From Clostridiales bacterium (lineage in GTDB: Bacteria; Bacillota; Clostridia; Christensenellales; DTU072), in the NCBI GenBank assembly GCA_012520515.1, contig JAAYOD010000024.1:1-59306 (forward strand): DNA of 59,306 nucleotides. Reading direction: 5' to 3'. Positions 35,957 to 45,566 of this stretch are shown piece after piece; the stretch's first letter is position 1, and each line of letters opens with the position of its first letter. The notes beneath the pieces were generated by a model. The model was not told where the DNA came from. It saw only the letters and a program-made list of their open reading frames with translations, and made no database searches. A program made the translations under genes and the position numbers.

Positions 35957-36595
35957 ATGTCAAGTATTTCTAAAGAGACACTGCAAAGGTTGCCAGCTTA
36001 TTTAAGGCACTTAAAAGAACTACAAAAGCAAGGTGTGGAAAATGTGGCTTCTAAAGCTATTGCCAAGGTATTTAACTATACTTCTGTGCAAGTTAGAAAA
36101 GATTTTGCCAGCATAAGCGAAGAAGCAGGCAAGCCAAAAACAGGATTTTCTGTAAATCGTCTTGTAAAAGACATTGCGGAATTTTTAGGATACAACAACA
36201 TAAACGAAGCGGTATTAGTTGGCGTAGGGAATTTAGGTCATGCGTTGCTCAGCTATTCTGGATTTAAAGATTATGGTTTGGATATTGTAGGGGCGTTTGA
36301 TATAAATCCAAACATTAAACTAGTTCATGGGCATAAAATATATAACCTTAGCAAACTAGAAAGCTTTATAAAACGCTTTAATATACTTATTGGCATTATA
36401 GCAGTACCAAAAGACAGCGCCCAAGATATTTGCGATTTGATGATAGGAGCAGGCATAAAAGCTATATGGAACTTTTCTCCTTGCAACCTAGTTATTCCTG
36501 AAAACATCGCAATAATAAATGAAGATATGGCATCGTCATTGGCTTTACTTAGTCAAAGACTATCAAAAATATTAAAAAAAGAAAAAAACCAATAA
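35957..36595 (+). CDS. rex: redox-sensing transcriptional repressor Rex
   Basis: A 212-residue Rex: an N-terminal winged helix (LPAYLRHLKEL, VQVRKDFASISEEAGKPKTGFSV) and a Rossmann NAD(H)-binding domain with GVGNLGHALLSY (~89), and the DINPN loop that binds ribose. Rex represses fermentation genes when NADH/NAD+ is low. adhE, a classic Rex target, follows 12 bases after the stop, so Rex probably controls its own operon. Confidence 0.95.
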   Translation: MSSISKETLQRLPAYLRHLKELQKQGVENVASKAIAKVFNYTSVQVRKDFASISEEAGKPKTGFSVNRLVKDIAEFLGYNNINEAVLVGVGNLGHALLSYSGFKDYGLDIVGAFDINPNIKLVHGHKIYNLSKLESFIKRFNILIGIIAVPKDSAQDICDLMIGAGIKAIWNFSPCNLVIPENIAIINEDMASSLALLSQRLSKILKKEKNQ

Positions 36596-36607
36596 AGGAG
36601 TATACAT

Positions 36608-39208
36608 ATGGTTACAGATTACATTGTAAGAGATGAAGAAACTCTGAACCGCAAGCTTGCTGAAATTAAAAAAGCGCAGCAAGAATTTGCGAAATTCACT
36701 CAAGAGCAAGTAGATAAGATTTTTCTAGCTGCTGCAACCGCTGCAAACCAAGCTAGAGTGCCGCTTGCTAAAATGGCAGTTGAAGAAACTGGCATGGGGA
36801 TTGCGGAAGACAAAGTCATTAAAAACCACTTTGCGTCTGAGTATATTTATAATGCCTACAAAAACACAAAAACTTGTGGTATAGTAGAAAGAGATGATGC
36901 GTATGGTATAGTAAAAATTGCTGAGCCAGTTGGCGTTATAGCAGCAGTTATTCCTACTACCAACCCCACTTCTACGGCAATTTTTAAGAGCTTGCTTGCT
37001 CTAAAGACAAGAAACGGACTTATCATAAGTCCTCACCCAAGAGCAAAAAAATGCACTATAGCTGCTACAAAAATTGTACTAGAAGCTGCCGTTAAGGCAG
37101 GCGCTCCTCAAAATATTTTAGCTTGGATTGATGAGCCTACTGTTGCTTTGTCGGCGCAAGTTATGAAAGCATCTGACTTGATTCTTGCAACGGGCGGACC
37201 TGGCATGGTGCAAGCTGCATACAGTTCTGGCAAGCCAGCAGTTGGCGTTGGCGCAGGCAATGTCCCTGCTATCGTCGACTCTTCTGCCGACATCAAACTT
37301 GCAGTAAGCTCTATATTGCTGTCCAAAACTTTTGATAACGGAATGATTTGCGCAAGCGAACAATCTGTTATAGTAATGAAAGACATCTATGAAGAATTCA
37401 AAAAAGAAATGGCCTATCGCGGCGCATACTTTTTAGATAAAGAGCAAACGGAAAAGGTGCGTAAAACCATTTTAATAAACGGCGCATTAAATGCTAAAAT
37501 AGTGGGACAAAAAGCCACAACTATTGCAAAACTTTCTGGCTTTGAAGTACCCTATTATGCTAAGGTACTTGTGGGCGAAGTAGAGAGCGTGGATATCTCT
37601 GAAGAATTTGCTCACGAAAAACTTAGTCCTGTACTTGCCATGTATAAAGCTGAAACCTTTGAAGACGCGGTAGAAAAAGCTGAAAGATTAATTGAAGACG
37701 GCGGATATGGACATACAGCGTCTATCTTTGTTGACACAGTTTATGGCAGAGATAAAATTACTTACTGGCAAGAAAGAATGAAAACTTGCCGTTGCGTTGT
37801 TAATACTCCATCTTCCCATGGCGGAATTGGAGACTTGTATAACTTTATGTTAGCTCCATCGTTAACCCTTGGTTGTGGAAGCTGGGGTGGCAATAGCGTA
37901 AGCGAAAATGTAGGCGTAAAGCACTTATTAAATATAAAAACAGTAGCGGAAAGGAGAGAAAATATGTTGTGGTTTAGAGCGCCTGAAAAGGTTTATCTAA
38001 AGAAAGGTTGCTTGCCAGTAGCTCTTGATGAGTTGAAAAATGTGCTCGGCAAGAAAAATGTGTTTATAGTTACCGATAACTTCCTTTATTCCAATGGCTA
38101 TACCAAGCCTATCACCGATAGATTGGACGCAATGGGCATAAGACATACTACATTTTTCAATGTCGAACCAGACCCCACATTAGGTTGCGCTAAGGAAGGC
38201 GCTAAGGCAATGGAAGCATTTAAACCTGACTGCATTATAGCGGTAGGCGGCGGCTCTCCTATGGACGCGGCAAAAATTATGTGGGTTATGTATGAACATC
38301 CAGAAGTTGATTTTGCTGACCTAGCTATGCGCTTTATGGATATTAGAAAGAGAGTTTACAGCTTCCCCAAAATGGGACAAAAAGCTTACTTTATAGCTAT
38401 TCCTACTACGGCAGGCACAGGCAGTGAAGTTACGCCCTTTGCCGTAATAACTGACGAAAACACCAACATAAAGTATCCTTTGGCTGACTATGAACTTATG
38501 CCTAATATGGCAATTGTGGACGCTGATATGATGATGAATGCACCTAAAGGACTTACAAGCGCATCAGGAATTGATGTGGTTACACACGCTATTGAAGCAT
38601 ATGTATCAATGCTTGCTACCGACTTTACCGATGGACCTGCATTACGCGCGCTAAAATTAGCATTTGAATACTTGCCAAGAGCATACGACAATGGTCCAAA
38701 CGACCCTGTCGCGCGTGAAAAAATGGCAAACGCGGCAACTTTAGCAGGTATGGCTTTTGCAAATGCTTTCTTAGGAATATGCCACTCTTTAGCGCATAAA
38801 TTAGGAGCATTCCATAATTTGCCCCACGGTATTGCAAATGCGCTTATGCTAAATCATGTTATTTTATTCAATGCAGAAGAAGCGCCTGTCAAGATGGGTA
38901 CATTTTCACAATACAGTCACCCCCATACCCTGGCGCGCTATGCTGAAATAGCTGACCATCTAGGGATTAAGGGTAAAAACGATACCGAAAAACTGCATAA
39001 CCTTGTAAAAGCTATTGAAGAGTTAAAGGCAAAGATTGGTATAAAGAAAACCATAAAAGACTATGGTGTTGACGAAAAGGTATTTTTAGAGACATTAGAT
39101 GATATGGTAGAGCAAGCTTTTGACGACCAATGCACAGGAGCAAATCCAAGGTATCCGCTAATGAGTGAACTTAAGCAATTATATTTGACAGCCTACTATG
39201 GCAAATAA
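36608..39208 (+). CDS. adhE: bifunctional acetaldehyde-CoA/alcohol dehydrogenase AdhE
   Basis: An 866-residue spirosome-forming enzyme of the usual length that converts acetyl-CoA to ethanol via acetaldehyde, oxidising two NADH. The N-terminal aldehyde dehydrogenase half carries the catalytic Cys in NGMICASEQ (~247); the C-terminal iron-dependent alcohol dehydrogenase half has GGGSPMDAAK, TTAGTGSEVTPF and the iron ligands in HSLAHKLGAFHNLPHG. AAAGGAG precedes the ATG. It ends 9 bases before the phosphotransferase gene. Confidence 0.97.
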   Translation: MVTDYIVRDEETLNRKLAEIKKAQQEFAKFTQEQVDKIFLAAATAANQARVPLAKMAVEETGMGIAEDKVIKNHFASEYIYNAYKNTKTCGIVERDDAYGIVKIAEPVGVIAAVIPTTNPTSTAIFKSLLALKTRNGLIISPHPRAKKCTIAATKIVLEAAVKAGAPQNILAWIDEPTVALSAQVMKASDLILATGGPGMVQAAYSSGKPAVGVGAGNVPAIVDSSADIKLAVSSILLSKTFDNGMICASEQSVIVMKDIYEEFKKEMAYRGAYFLDKEQTEKVRKTILINGALNAKIVGQKATTIAKLSGFEVPYYAKVLVGEVESVDISEEFAHEKLSPVLAMYKAETFEDAVEKAERLIEDGGYGHTASIFVDTVYGRDKITYWQERMKTCRCVVNTPSSHGGIGDLYNFMLAPSLTLGCGSWGGNSVSENVGVKHLLNIKTVAERRENMLWFRAPEKVYLKKGCLPVALDELKNVLGKKNVFIVTDNFLYSNGYTKPITDRLDAMGIRHTTFFNVEPDPTLGCAKEGAKAMEAFKPDCIIAVGGGSPMDAAKIMWVMYEHPEVDFADLAMRFMDIRKRVYSFPKMGQKAYFIAIPTTAGTGSEVTPFAVITDENTNIKYPLADYELMPNMAIVDADMMMNAPKGLTSASGIDVVTHAIEAYVSMLATDFTDGPALRALKLAFEYLPRAYDNGPNDPVAREKMANAATLAGMAFANAFLGICHSLAHKLGAFHNLPHGIANALMLNHVILFNAEEAPVKMGTFSQYSHPHTLARYAEIADHLGIKGKNDTEKLHNLVKAIEELKAKIGIKKTIKDYGVDEKVFLETLDDMVEQAFDDQCTGANPRYPLMSELKQLYLTAYYGK

Positions 39209-39217
39209 GGAGGAATT

Positions 39218-39964
39218 ATGACTCAGCAAGTAATCGCTACAAGAAGCACTAAGACCATTTATCGCCAAGGCGACCAGGTGGTAAAACTGTTTGACAACAA
39301 TTTTTCAAAGTCAGACATATTGAACGAAGCATTGAATCAAGCAAGAGTGGAAGAAACCGACCTTAAAATTCCAAAATTGCTAGAAGTTACAAAAATCGAT
39401 GGGAAATGGGCAATTGTGCTAGAGTATATTGAAGGCAAGACACTAGAACAGCTTATGCAAGAAAATCCCGATAAAATCGATGAGTATTTGGAAACATTTG
39501 TAGATTTACAAATGGAAGTACACTCCAAAAAAGCGCCCTTGCTTAACAAACTGCGCGACAAAATGGACCGCAAAATTGAAGAGACAGGACTTGACGCAAC
39601 CACAAGGTATGAACTTCACGCAAGACTGGACTCTATGCCAAAGCACAACAAAGTATGCCATGGCGACTTTAACCCAAGCAATATAATTGTATCTCCTAAA
39701 GGCGATATGTATATTATTGACTGGTCACACGCTACCCAAGGCAATGCTTCTGGCGATGTTGCAAGAACATATCTATTGTTTTACTTAACAGGACAAGAAG
39801 AGCTTGCAGAAAAATACCTAAACTTGTTCTGCAAAAAAAGCGACACTGCTAAACAGTATGTGCAAAAATGGATACCAATCGTTGCCGCGTCCCAAATGGT
39901 AAAAGGAAAAAAAGAAGAACGCGCATTCCTAATGCGTTGGGTAAATGTAGCTGAATACCAATAA
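39218..39964 (+). CDS. aminoglycoside phosphotransferase (APH)-fold small-molecule kinase
   Basis: A 248-residue kinase-like protein. The N-lobe has VVKLF (ATP Lys) and EYIEGKTLEQLM; the catalytic loop is HGDFNPSNI (~148) and the metal site IDWSHA (~170). Such proteins phosphorylate small molecules such as sugars, choline, or antibiotics; there is no sign of a specific resistance class. Its place as third gene behind rex-adhE suggests a metabolic substrate. AGGAGG precedes the ATG. Confidence 0.82.
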   Translation: MTQQVIATRSTKTIYRQGDQVVKLFDNNFSKSDILNEALNQARVEETDLKIPKLLEVTKIDGKWAIVLEYIEGKTLEQLMQENPDKIDEYLETFVDLQMEVHSKKAPLLNKLRDKMDRKIEETGLDATTRYELHARLDSMPKHNKVCHGDFNPSNIIVSPKGDMYIIDWSHATQGNASGDVARTYLLFYLTGQEELAEKYLNLFCKKSDTAKQYVQKWIPIVAASQMVKGKKEERAFLMRWVNVAEYQ

Positions 39965-39992
39965 AAGATTACGACAGTATTAATTAAAAAGG

Positions 39993-40027
39993 CAAAAAGA
40001 CTACACTAAAATGGTGTAGTCTTTTTT
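39993..40027. terminator. bidirectional terminator between the kinase and YeiH genes
   Basis: AAAAAGACTACAC (39994-40006) pairs perfectly with its complement (40014-40026) with A- and T-tracts on each side. Its right end overlaps the end of the convergent yeiH-like gene. Confidence 0.92.
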
Positions 40028-41039
40028 ATTTCATAAAGTACAATATTCCAGCTTGAGCAAATAAAGATACAAAAACTACGGAAATATCTATGATAACACC
40101 TGCTATCATAGGCTTTACGCCAACGCCTGCTACTTCTTTTAGGCTAGTTTTTAATCCTATTGCAGCTAATGCCATAGCTAAAAGAAATTTTGATATAAAG
40201 GATATTACCGATACTACATTATCTGGTACTATTCCTGTGCTTCTTATGCCAACAACGGCAAGAAAACCAAGAATAAACCAAGGAAATATTTTAGCTACAT
40301 TAACTTTTTTTGCTAATTGTGGCTGTTTATTTTCTCTTCTTGAATATATCCAAGAAAAAATAAGCACAATAGGCACTATAAAAAGAGTTCTTGTAAGCTT
40401 TACAATTGTTGCAAGAGAGCCAGCCGCATCTGAAAACGCATAGCCAGCTGCCACAACTGATGATGTGTCATTTACTGAAGTGCCAATCCAAAGTCCGTAT
40501 CCAGTATCATCAAGACCTATCAGTCTGCCTATTGCTGGAAAGGCAATGACTGTTATAATGTCAAAAATAAAGGTTGCTGATATTGCATAGGCGATATCAC
40601 GATTTTTTGCTTCAATAGTTGGACCTAGCGTTGCTACCGCTGTTCCTCCACAAATAGCAGTGCTAACGGAAAGTAGACTAGTCAGTTTCCAGTTTATTTT
40701 GAAAATTTTCTTACATAAAATTCCCACGCCAAAAGCAGTTGTGAGTGTAAATACCATTAGAATTAGCGCATATTTTCCTGCTTGAAATACCTGCGCAAAG
40801 CTTAGCGTTATTCCGCCAAGGATAATCCCTAGACGCAAAATAATTTTTGAAGTCCAGTTTATTCCTGCATCAAAAATATCAGTACGGCTAACTAGCGGAT
40901 TTAATAACATTCCTATAATTAGCGCAAGTAACGCAGCTCCCAAAATACCAGCCGGGATAAACAAACTAATTACATAAGCAACAGCGGCGATAGCGCCAGA
41001 TAATAAAATACCTAAAAAGTGTCTTTTTACATTATTCAT
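40026..41039 (-). CDS. YeiH-family (UPF0324) putative sulfate/sulfur exporter
   Basis: A 337-residue membrane protein with about ten helices and the YeiH landmarks GMLLNP, LRLGIILGGITLSF, STAICGGTAVATLGPTIEAK and GTSVNDTSSVVAAG. Homologues are proposed to export sulfate or taurine-derived anions but evidence is limited. The ATG at 41039 has AAGGAAG upstream; an upstream in-frame ATG lacks a ribosome site. A LysR gene is divergent from it, the usual arrangement for this family. Confidence 0.85.
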   Translation of the reverse strand: MNNVKRHFLGILLSGAIAAVAYVISLFIPAGILGAALLALIIGMLLNPLVSRTDIFDAGINWTSKIILRLGIILGGITLSFAQVFQAGKYALILMVFTLTTAFGVGILCKKIFKINWKLTSLLSVSTAICGGTAVATLGPTIEAKNRDIAYAISATFIFDIITVIAFPAIGRLIGLDDTGYGLWIGTSVNDTSSVVAAGYAFSDAAGSLATIVKLTRTLFIVPIVLIFSWIYSRRENKQPQLAKKVNVAKIFPWFILGFLAVVGIRSTGIVPDNVVSVISFISKFLLAMALAAIGLKTSLKEVAGVGVKPMIAGVIIDISVVFVSLFAQAGILYFMK

Positions 41040-41121
41040 TATTGTATTCTTCCTTACTTTTTCATTAACATTATGTGGTTCTTGTATTGATATTATCATT
41101 ATTTTGTGATAAAGTAAAATT

Positions 41122-41141
41122 ATAGATTGTTATACATCTAT
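41122..41141. promoter_or_regulatory. putative LysR-type operator
   Basis: ATAGAT (41122-41127) and ATCTAT (41136-41141) form an inverted repeat with the T-N11-A type spacing of LysR sites, located between the divergent yeiH-like and lysR genes, about 28 bases before the lysR start. Confidence 0.45.
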
Positions 41142-41168
41142 TAGATAAACTTATAGCAAGGAGATATT

Positions 41169-42065
41169 ATGCTTGATTTTAGACACCAAACATTTCTTGC
41201 TCTATGCTCTAGTAACAGCTTTACAAAAGCTGCTGAGCTTTTGCACATAACGCAGCCTGCTGTATCGCAACATATTAAGTATCTTGAAGAGTATTATGGT
41301 TGCAAGCTTTTTGACACGACCAATAGAAAAATAACACTTACGCATCAAGGCAAGCTATTAAGAGAGTTTGCAATGACTGTTTCTTCAGACTGCAAGAATT
41401 TTAAAGAAAATATTAGTTCGGTCAGCACAGACACAATGCAATTTTCCTTTGGGGCAACCTTATCTATTGGCGAATATGTCATGCCCAAGATTTTATCCCA
41501 TTTGCTTATAGAGTATCCTAAAATGCACATTCATATGTCGGTGGCAAATACTCATATTCTGCTTGAAAAACTTAACAACGGCGAACTAGACTTTATTGTT
41601 GTGGAAGGACTTTTTGACAAATCAAATTATGAAACCACGCTTTTTAGTATGGAAAATTTCATTCCGATATGCTCTCCGCAATCAGAATTTGCAAATAAAA
41701 AAGTTAGCTTTAATGACATTACAAAAAGCCGTCTAATTTTAAGGGAACAAGGTTCAGGCACAAGGGAAATATTTGAAAACATACTGCAAAAAAACAATTA
41801 TTCTCTTGAAGCGTTTGAACAAATTATTGAAATAGGAAATATGGCGGCCATAAAGAAAATGGTTTCTAATGGACTTGGCATTACTTTTTTATTTGAAACA
41901 GTGGCAAAAAAAGAAATACAAGAAAATAATTTTTCAACCATAAACATAACTGGGTTTAACGAACAGCGCGAATTTAACTTTGTCATGTTAAAAAACAGCT
42001 TTTTTAGAGAGCGGTATATGACAATTTACAAGCTAATGAAACAAGCTTTTATTAAGCACTGTTAA
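41169..42065 (+). CDS. LysR-family transcriptional regulator
   Basis: A 298-residue LysR regulator of standard length: winged helix at about 1-60 (FLALCSSNSFTKAAELLHITQPAVSQHIKYLE) and a substrate-binding domain from ~90. It is close in layout to CysL/YwfK, which senses sulfur metabolites and controls sulfite/YeiH genes. Divergent from the yeiH-like gene, so it likely regulates it. GGAG lies shortly before the ATG. It ends 6 bases before the convergent ligD. Confidence 0.9.
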   Translation: MLDFRHQTFLALCSSNSFTKAAELLHITQPAVSQHIKYLEEYYGCKLFDTTNRKITLTHQGKLLREFAMTVSSDCKNFKENISSVSTDTMQFSFGATLSIGEYVMPKILSHLLIEYPKMHIHMSVANTHILLEKLNNGELDFIVVEGLFDKSNYETTLFSMENFIPICSPQSEFANKKVSFNDITKSRLILREQGSGTREIFENILQKNNYSLEAFEQIIEIGNMAAIKKMVSNGLGITFLFETVAKKEIQENNFSTINITGFNEQREFNFVMLKNSFFRERYMTIYKLMKQAFIKHC

Positions 42066-42071
42066 TGCTTA

Positions 42072-44513
42072 TTATATTTTTAAGCTCTGTTTTATCTTGT
42101 GATAATCTTTCCAAGGGTGAGGTTTTGCCAGCCTTTTTATAGCTTCCTGCATGGTAATTGCGTCAGGCGCAACGCTATCAAGCTCTTCCCATGATATAGG
42201 CATTGCTACCTTTGCCCCTACTCTTGCTCTTATAGAGTATGGCGCAATGCTTGTTGCTCCTCTGCCATTACGCACCCAATCAATAAAAATCTTTCCTTCT
42301 CTCTTGTTTTTTCTTATATTGCTGGTATAACGATTTGGCCACTTGTTTTCCATAAGCTGAGCAACACGCTTGGCAAAAGTGCTAAAAGTTTCCCAATCAA
42401 CTGAAGGCACAAAAGGAACTACAACATGATAACCTTTTCCTCCGCTTACCTTTAGAAAAGCAATCAAAGACAGTTTTTCCAGCACTCTTTTTAAATCCTT
42501 TACCCCTTGCCTTATCTTATCTAATTCCATTTTTTCGTCGGGGTCTAAGTCAAATACCATCATATCAGGTTTTTCAATACTGTCTACCTTACTGCCCCAT
42601 GTATGAAATTCCAAAGTTCCCATTTGCGCTTCATATACAAAACCTTTTGGGTTGTCGATATAAAAATAATCTTCTGCTCCTGATTTGGTTTCAACTGGTG
42701 TCACCACAATATTTTTACTACCTTTACCTGGGTGTTTTTTAAAAAAGCAAGGCTCATTTACCCCTTTTGGACATCTAATTGTACTAAGAATTCTACCGCC
42801 TGTAAACTCCAGCATTTGTTCACTGACTTTTGCATAATACTCCACAATTTCAGCTTTGGTAGTGGGAGGATTATCAAAAACAACTCTATCTGGGTTAGTA
42901 ACCTTGACGCCATAAATTTCTATTTCACCATTTTCTTTTTTCTTTGCCACAATATTGTCAGCAGTATTTGTCAACTCTTTAATTTGTGCCACTTCTTTTT
43001 TAACATCTTTAGCAACTTTATCAATCCTAAGTCCCTTAAAACTTGCCTGCCTCAGCAAATTATCTTTAGTCCACTCAGCAAACTTTATCTCAGCCACTAT
43101 TTCAGGCTTTAGCCAAAAGATTTGTTCGTTGCTCCTTTTATCTTTTACTTCCACAAAAGGCATATTATCAATAATTAAACTAGAAAAATTTTTAGACAAT
43201 TCTTTTCTGTCCTTTTCTGTAAAACCTGTTCCTGCCCGTCCAGCGTAAATTAATTTGCCGTTATCAAAATAACCTACAAGCACAGAGCTTAAACCGTTAG
43301 TTTGCTTATCAGAAACAGTATAACCTCCCACTACAAACTCTTGACGCCTGTCGCACTTTAGCTTTATCCAGTCGCCATTTCTACTGCCTGTGTACTGAGA
43401 ATTGGCTTTTTTGCCTATTATGCCCTCTAAATTATGCTCACAAGCCGAAACAAAGCTAGACTTGCCCTTACCTTTTATATGCTTGCTAAAGTATAAATTA
43501 GCAGGCGCATTTTTCATAAGTTCTTGCAAAATTTCTTTTCTTTCTATCAAAGGCTTATCTCTTAAATCCTTGCCATCTAAAGCAAGAATATCAAACACCA
43601 CATAAGTTATTTGGTCACTGTTTGCATTCTTGATATAGTTTTGTAAAGCTTGAAAATCGCTTTTTCCCTCATCGTCTACAATTATGGCTTCGCCGTCTAG
43701 TATCATTGCTCTATTTTTTGCAAAACTCTCTAAAGATATAGCTATTTCCTTAAAGTTCTTGGTGTAATCTTTGCCGTTGCGTGTCATAAGCCTAGCTTTT
43801 TGGTTTTCAACAAAAGCAACTATTCTATAACCGTCATATTTTGGCTCAAAAACCCAGTTGTCACCTTGTGGCGCAACATCTACCAGCTTTGCAAGCTGTA
43901 CATCAACACTATCAATTGGATTTTTTGTCGCCTCTTTTTGCTGATTTGATTCAATTTCATTCATAGTGCGCCCAGTCACAACACTTGTTTGATATTGTGA
44001 AATGCTTTCACTGTCTTTAGCAAACTCATCTTTATCTTTAACAAGTAGCCAATTATCTTTAGTTTCCCCTTGTTTTTTGTCTAGTCTAATTAACGCCCAA
44101 CGCCCTTTAAGACGCTTTCCGTGCAAGATAAATTTTATTACGCCATCTTTTAGAGCTTTATCCACATCTTCATAAACTGGCTCCCAATATCCATTATCCC
44201 ACAGCATTACCGTTCCCCCGCCATACTCTCCTTTAGGGATTGTGCCTTCAAAGTCCTTATAGTCAAATGGATGCGGTTCAACTTCAATAGCTAAACGCTT
44301 GTCGCTAGGACTATAAGACGGACCTTTAGGAACTGCCCAACTTAAAAGCACGCCTTGCCACTCTAGACGCAAGTCATAGTGGTCACGCCTTGCTAGGTGG
44401 TGTTGTATAACATAGTGCAGGGTTTTGGTTTTTTTAGATGTCTTTATTGCGCCAGTTGGCTCTTTTGTCTTAGAGAAATCTCTTTTTTCTTTATATTCTG
44501 TAAGTGTGGACAT
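42072..44513 (-). CDS. ligD: multifunctional NHEJ DNA ligase LigD
   Basis: An 813-residue protein with three domains in the order PE-LIG-POL. The N-terminal 3'-phosphoesterase (about 20-170: VIQHHLARRDHYDLRLEW) is followed by an ATP-dependent ligase (about 205-520; nucleotidyl Lys in FEPKYDGYR ~224) and a primase-polymerase (about 545-800: RILSTIRCPKGVNEPCFFKKH, catalytic Asp pair in VFDLDPDE). It repairs double-strand breaks with Ku. The start follows GGGAG and lies 3 bases after the ku stop. B. subtilis LigD lacks the PE domain, so this full architecture is of note in a Firmicute. Confidence 0.95.
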   Translation of the reverse strand: MSTLTEYKEKRDFSKTKEPTGAIKTSKKTKTLHYVIQHHLARRDHYDLRLEWQGVLLSWAVPKGPSYSPSDKRLAIEVEPHPFDYKDFEGTIPKGEYGGGTVMLWDNGYWEPVYEDVDKALKDGVIKFILHGKRLKGRWALIRLDKKQGETKDNWLLVKDKDEFAKDSESISQYQTSVVTGRTMNEIESNQQKEATKNPIDSVDVQLAKLVDVAPQGDNWVFEPKYDGYRIVAFVENQKARLMTRNGKDYTKNFKEIAISLESFAKNRAMILDGEAIIVDDEGKSDFQALQNYIKNANSDQITYVVFDILALDGKDLRDKPLIERKEILQELMKNAPANLYFSKHIKGKGKSSFVSACEHNLEGIIGKKANSQYTGSRNGDWIKLKCDRRQEFVVGGYTVSDKQTNGLSSVLVGYFDNGKLIYAGRAGTGFTEKDRKELSKNFSSLIIDNMPFVEVKDKRSNEQIFWLKPEIVAEIKFAEWTKDNLLRQASFKGLRIDKVAKDVKKEVAQIKELTNTADNIVAKKKENGEIEIYGVKVTNPDRVVFDNPPTTKAEIVEYYAKVSEQMLEFTGGRILSTIRCPKGVNEPCFFKKHPGKGSKNIVVTPVETKSGAEDYFYIDNPKGFVYEAQMGTLEFHTWGSKVDSIEKPDMMVFDLDPDEKMELDKIRQGVKDLKRVLEKLSLIAFLKVSGGKGYHVVVPFVPSVDWETFSTFAKRVAQLMENKWPNRYTSNIRKNKREGKIFIDWVRNGRGATSIAPYSIRARVGAKVAMPISWEELDSVAPDAITMQEAIKRLAKPHPWKDYHKIKQSLKI

Positions 44514-44516
44514 ATT

Positions 44517-45416
44517 TTAGCTCCCTACCGCTGTTTTTCTAGTGGTCTTAGTTTTACTTGTTTTGGAAGCAGTGCTTTTTTTAGATGAAACAGACTTTCT
44601 TACAGGCTGTTTTGTAGATGCTCTTGTTTTAGTTTCTTTTTTATCTTCGTCATTACTTTGTTTGCTAAACTCTATACTCTTTATTAGCGCATCCATTAAG
44701 CTTCCCACATGGCGCTGTTCTGTTTCTTTAGGAAGTTCTAGTGTCTTACCGCTTATTTTGGAATCAATTAGGCTCATAAGTTTTTCTCTATATTCATCTT
44801 TGTAGCTGGATATATCAAAATCATCTATCATATTTTCAATAAGGTTTTGCGCAAGCTCAAGCTCTTTTCCGCTTGTCACAGGTTTTATGCTTTTTGCTGG
44901 CGACTCTTGCACTTCATCATCAAAATATAAGGTATTAAGAAGCATTTTGCCATCTTTAACCCGCAACAATATAAGTGTGTCTTTTGTTCCAAGCACAGCC
45001 TTTGCTATGCCTGCCATACCTTTACTTTCCATAGCGCCCATCAAAAGACTATATGCTTGCTCTGCCCCTGTTGGCACAACATAGTAAGTCTTATTAAAAT
45101 AAACAGGGTCGATAGACTTTATGTCCACAAATTGCTTTATGGCAATAGTCTTATCTTTCTTACTCTTAATCTTTTCAAAATCTTGGTCTTCCAAAACAAC
45201 ATAACTATCATCTTGATACTGATAGCCTTTTACAATATCTTCATTTTTTACTTCTCTGCCATCACAATCGACGCAGGTTTTTTTATACCTTATTCTTGAC
45301 ATGGTATTTTTATCTATAAGATTAAACGATATATCGTTGTTTTTTATGCAAGCGTGCAAAGTTACGGGAATATAAACTAGCCCAAAACTAATACTGCTTT
45401 TATATGAATAAGCCAT
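44517..45416 (-). CDS. ku: NHEJ end-binding protein Ku
   Basis: A 299-residue bacterial Ku: core about 1-250 (YKSSISFGLVYIPVTLHA, KTCVDCDGREV, VVPTGAEQAYSLL) and a Lys/Ser/Thr-rich basic C-terminal tail (from ~255), longer than in minimal Ku. Ku binds DNA ends and recruits LigD, encoded directly downstream. GGAG precedes the ATG by about ten bases. Confidence 0.95.
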   Translation of the reverse strand: MAYSYKSSISFGLVYIPVTLHACIKNNDISFNLIDKNTMSRIRYKKTCVDCDGREVKNEDIVKGYQYQDDSYVVLEDQDFEKIKSKKDKTIAIKQFVDIKSIDPVYFNKTYYVVPTGAEQAYSLLMGAMESKGMAGIAKAVLGTKDTLILLRVKDGKMLLNTLYFDDEVQESPAKSIKPVTSGKELELAQNLIENMIDDFDISSYKDEYREKLMSLIDSKISGKTLELPKETEQRHVGSLMDALIKSIEFSKQSNDEDKKETKTRASTKQPVRKSVSSKKSTASKTSKTKTTRKTAVGS

Positions 45417-45438
45417 AACAAATTAATTCTCCTAAATT

Positions 45439-45469
45439 TATTATGTAGTTTTGCGCTTTTAAATATAAA
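45439..45469 (-). promoter_or_regulatory. putative ku-ligD promoter with forespore-type -10
   Basis: On the minus strand CATAATA (45439-45445), a full match to the sigma-F/G -10 CATAMTA, lies 18 bases from TTTATA (45464-45469), a partial match to TGMATA. It sits about 22 bases before the ku start codon. Confidence 0.42.
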
Positions 45470-45507
45470 TGGTTAATATTAGAATTTAATAAAAGTTGCC
45501 ATAAAAA

Positions 45508-45538
45508 ACAACTTGCCTCACTAAAACAAGAAGTTTTG
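45508..45538 (-). terminator. terminator after the PHP hydrolase
   Basis: On the minus strand AAAACTTCTTG and CAAGTTGTTTTTT form a stem with a 2x2 internal loop, ending in a T-run, about 30 bases after the PHP stop. Confidence 0.55.
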
Positions 45539-45566
45539 CTAAAAATCATTATATGTCTTTGTTAAC

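Noticed and set aside
39218..39964. Antibiotic resistance gene call for the APH-fold protein
   Set aside because: Only the general kinase-fold motifs are present; operon context with rex-adhE argues for metabolism, and no resistance subfamily signature is seen.
42732..43248. Overlapping plus-strand frames antisense to ligD
   Set aside because: Both are low-complexity Phe/Ile/Ser-rich shadows of the conserved ligase-polymerase linker with no start signals.
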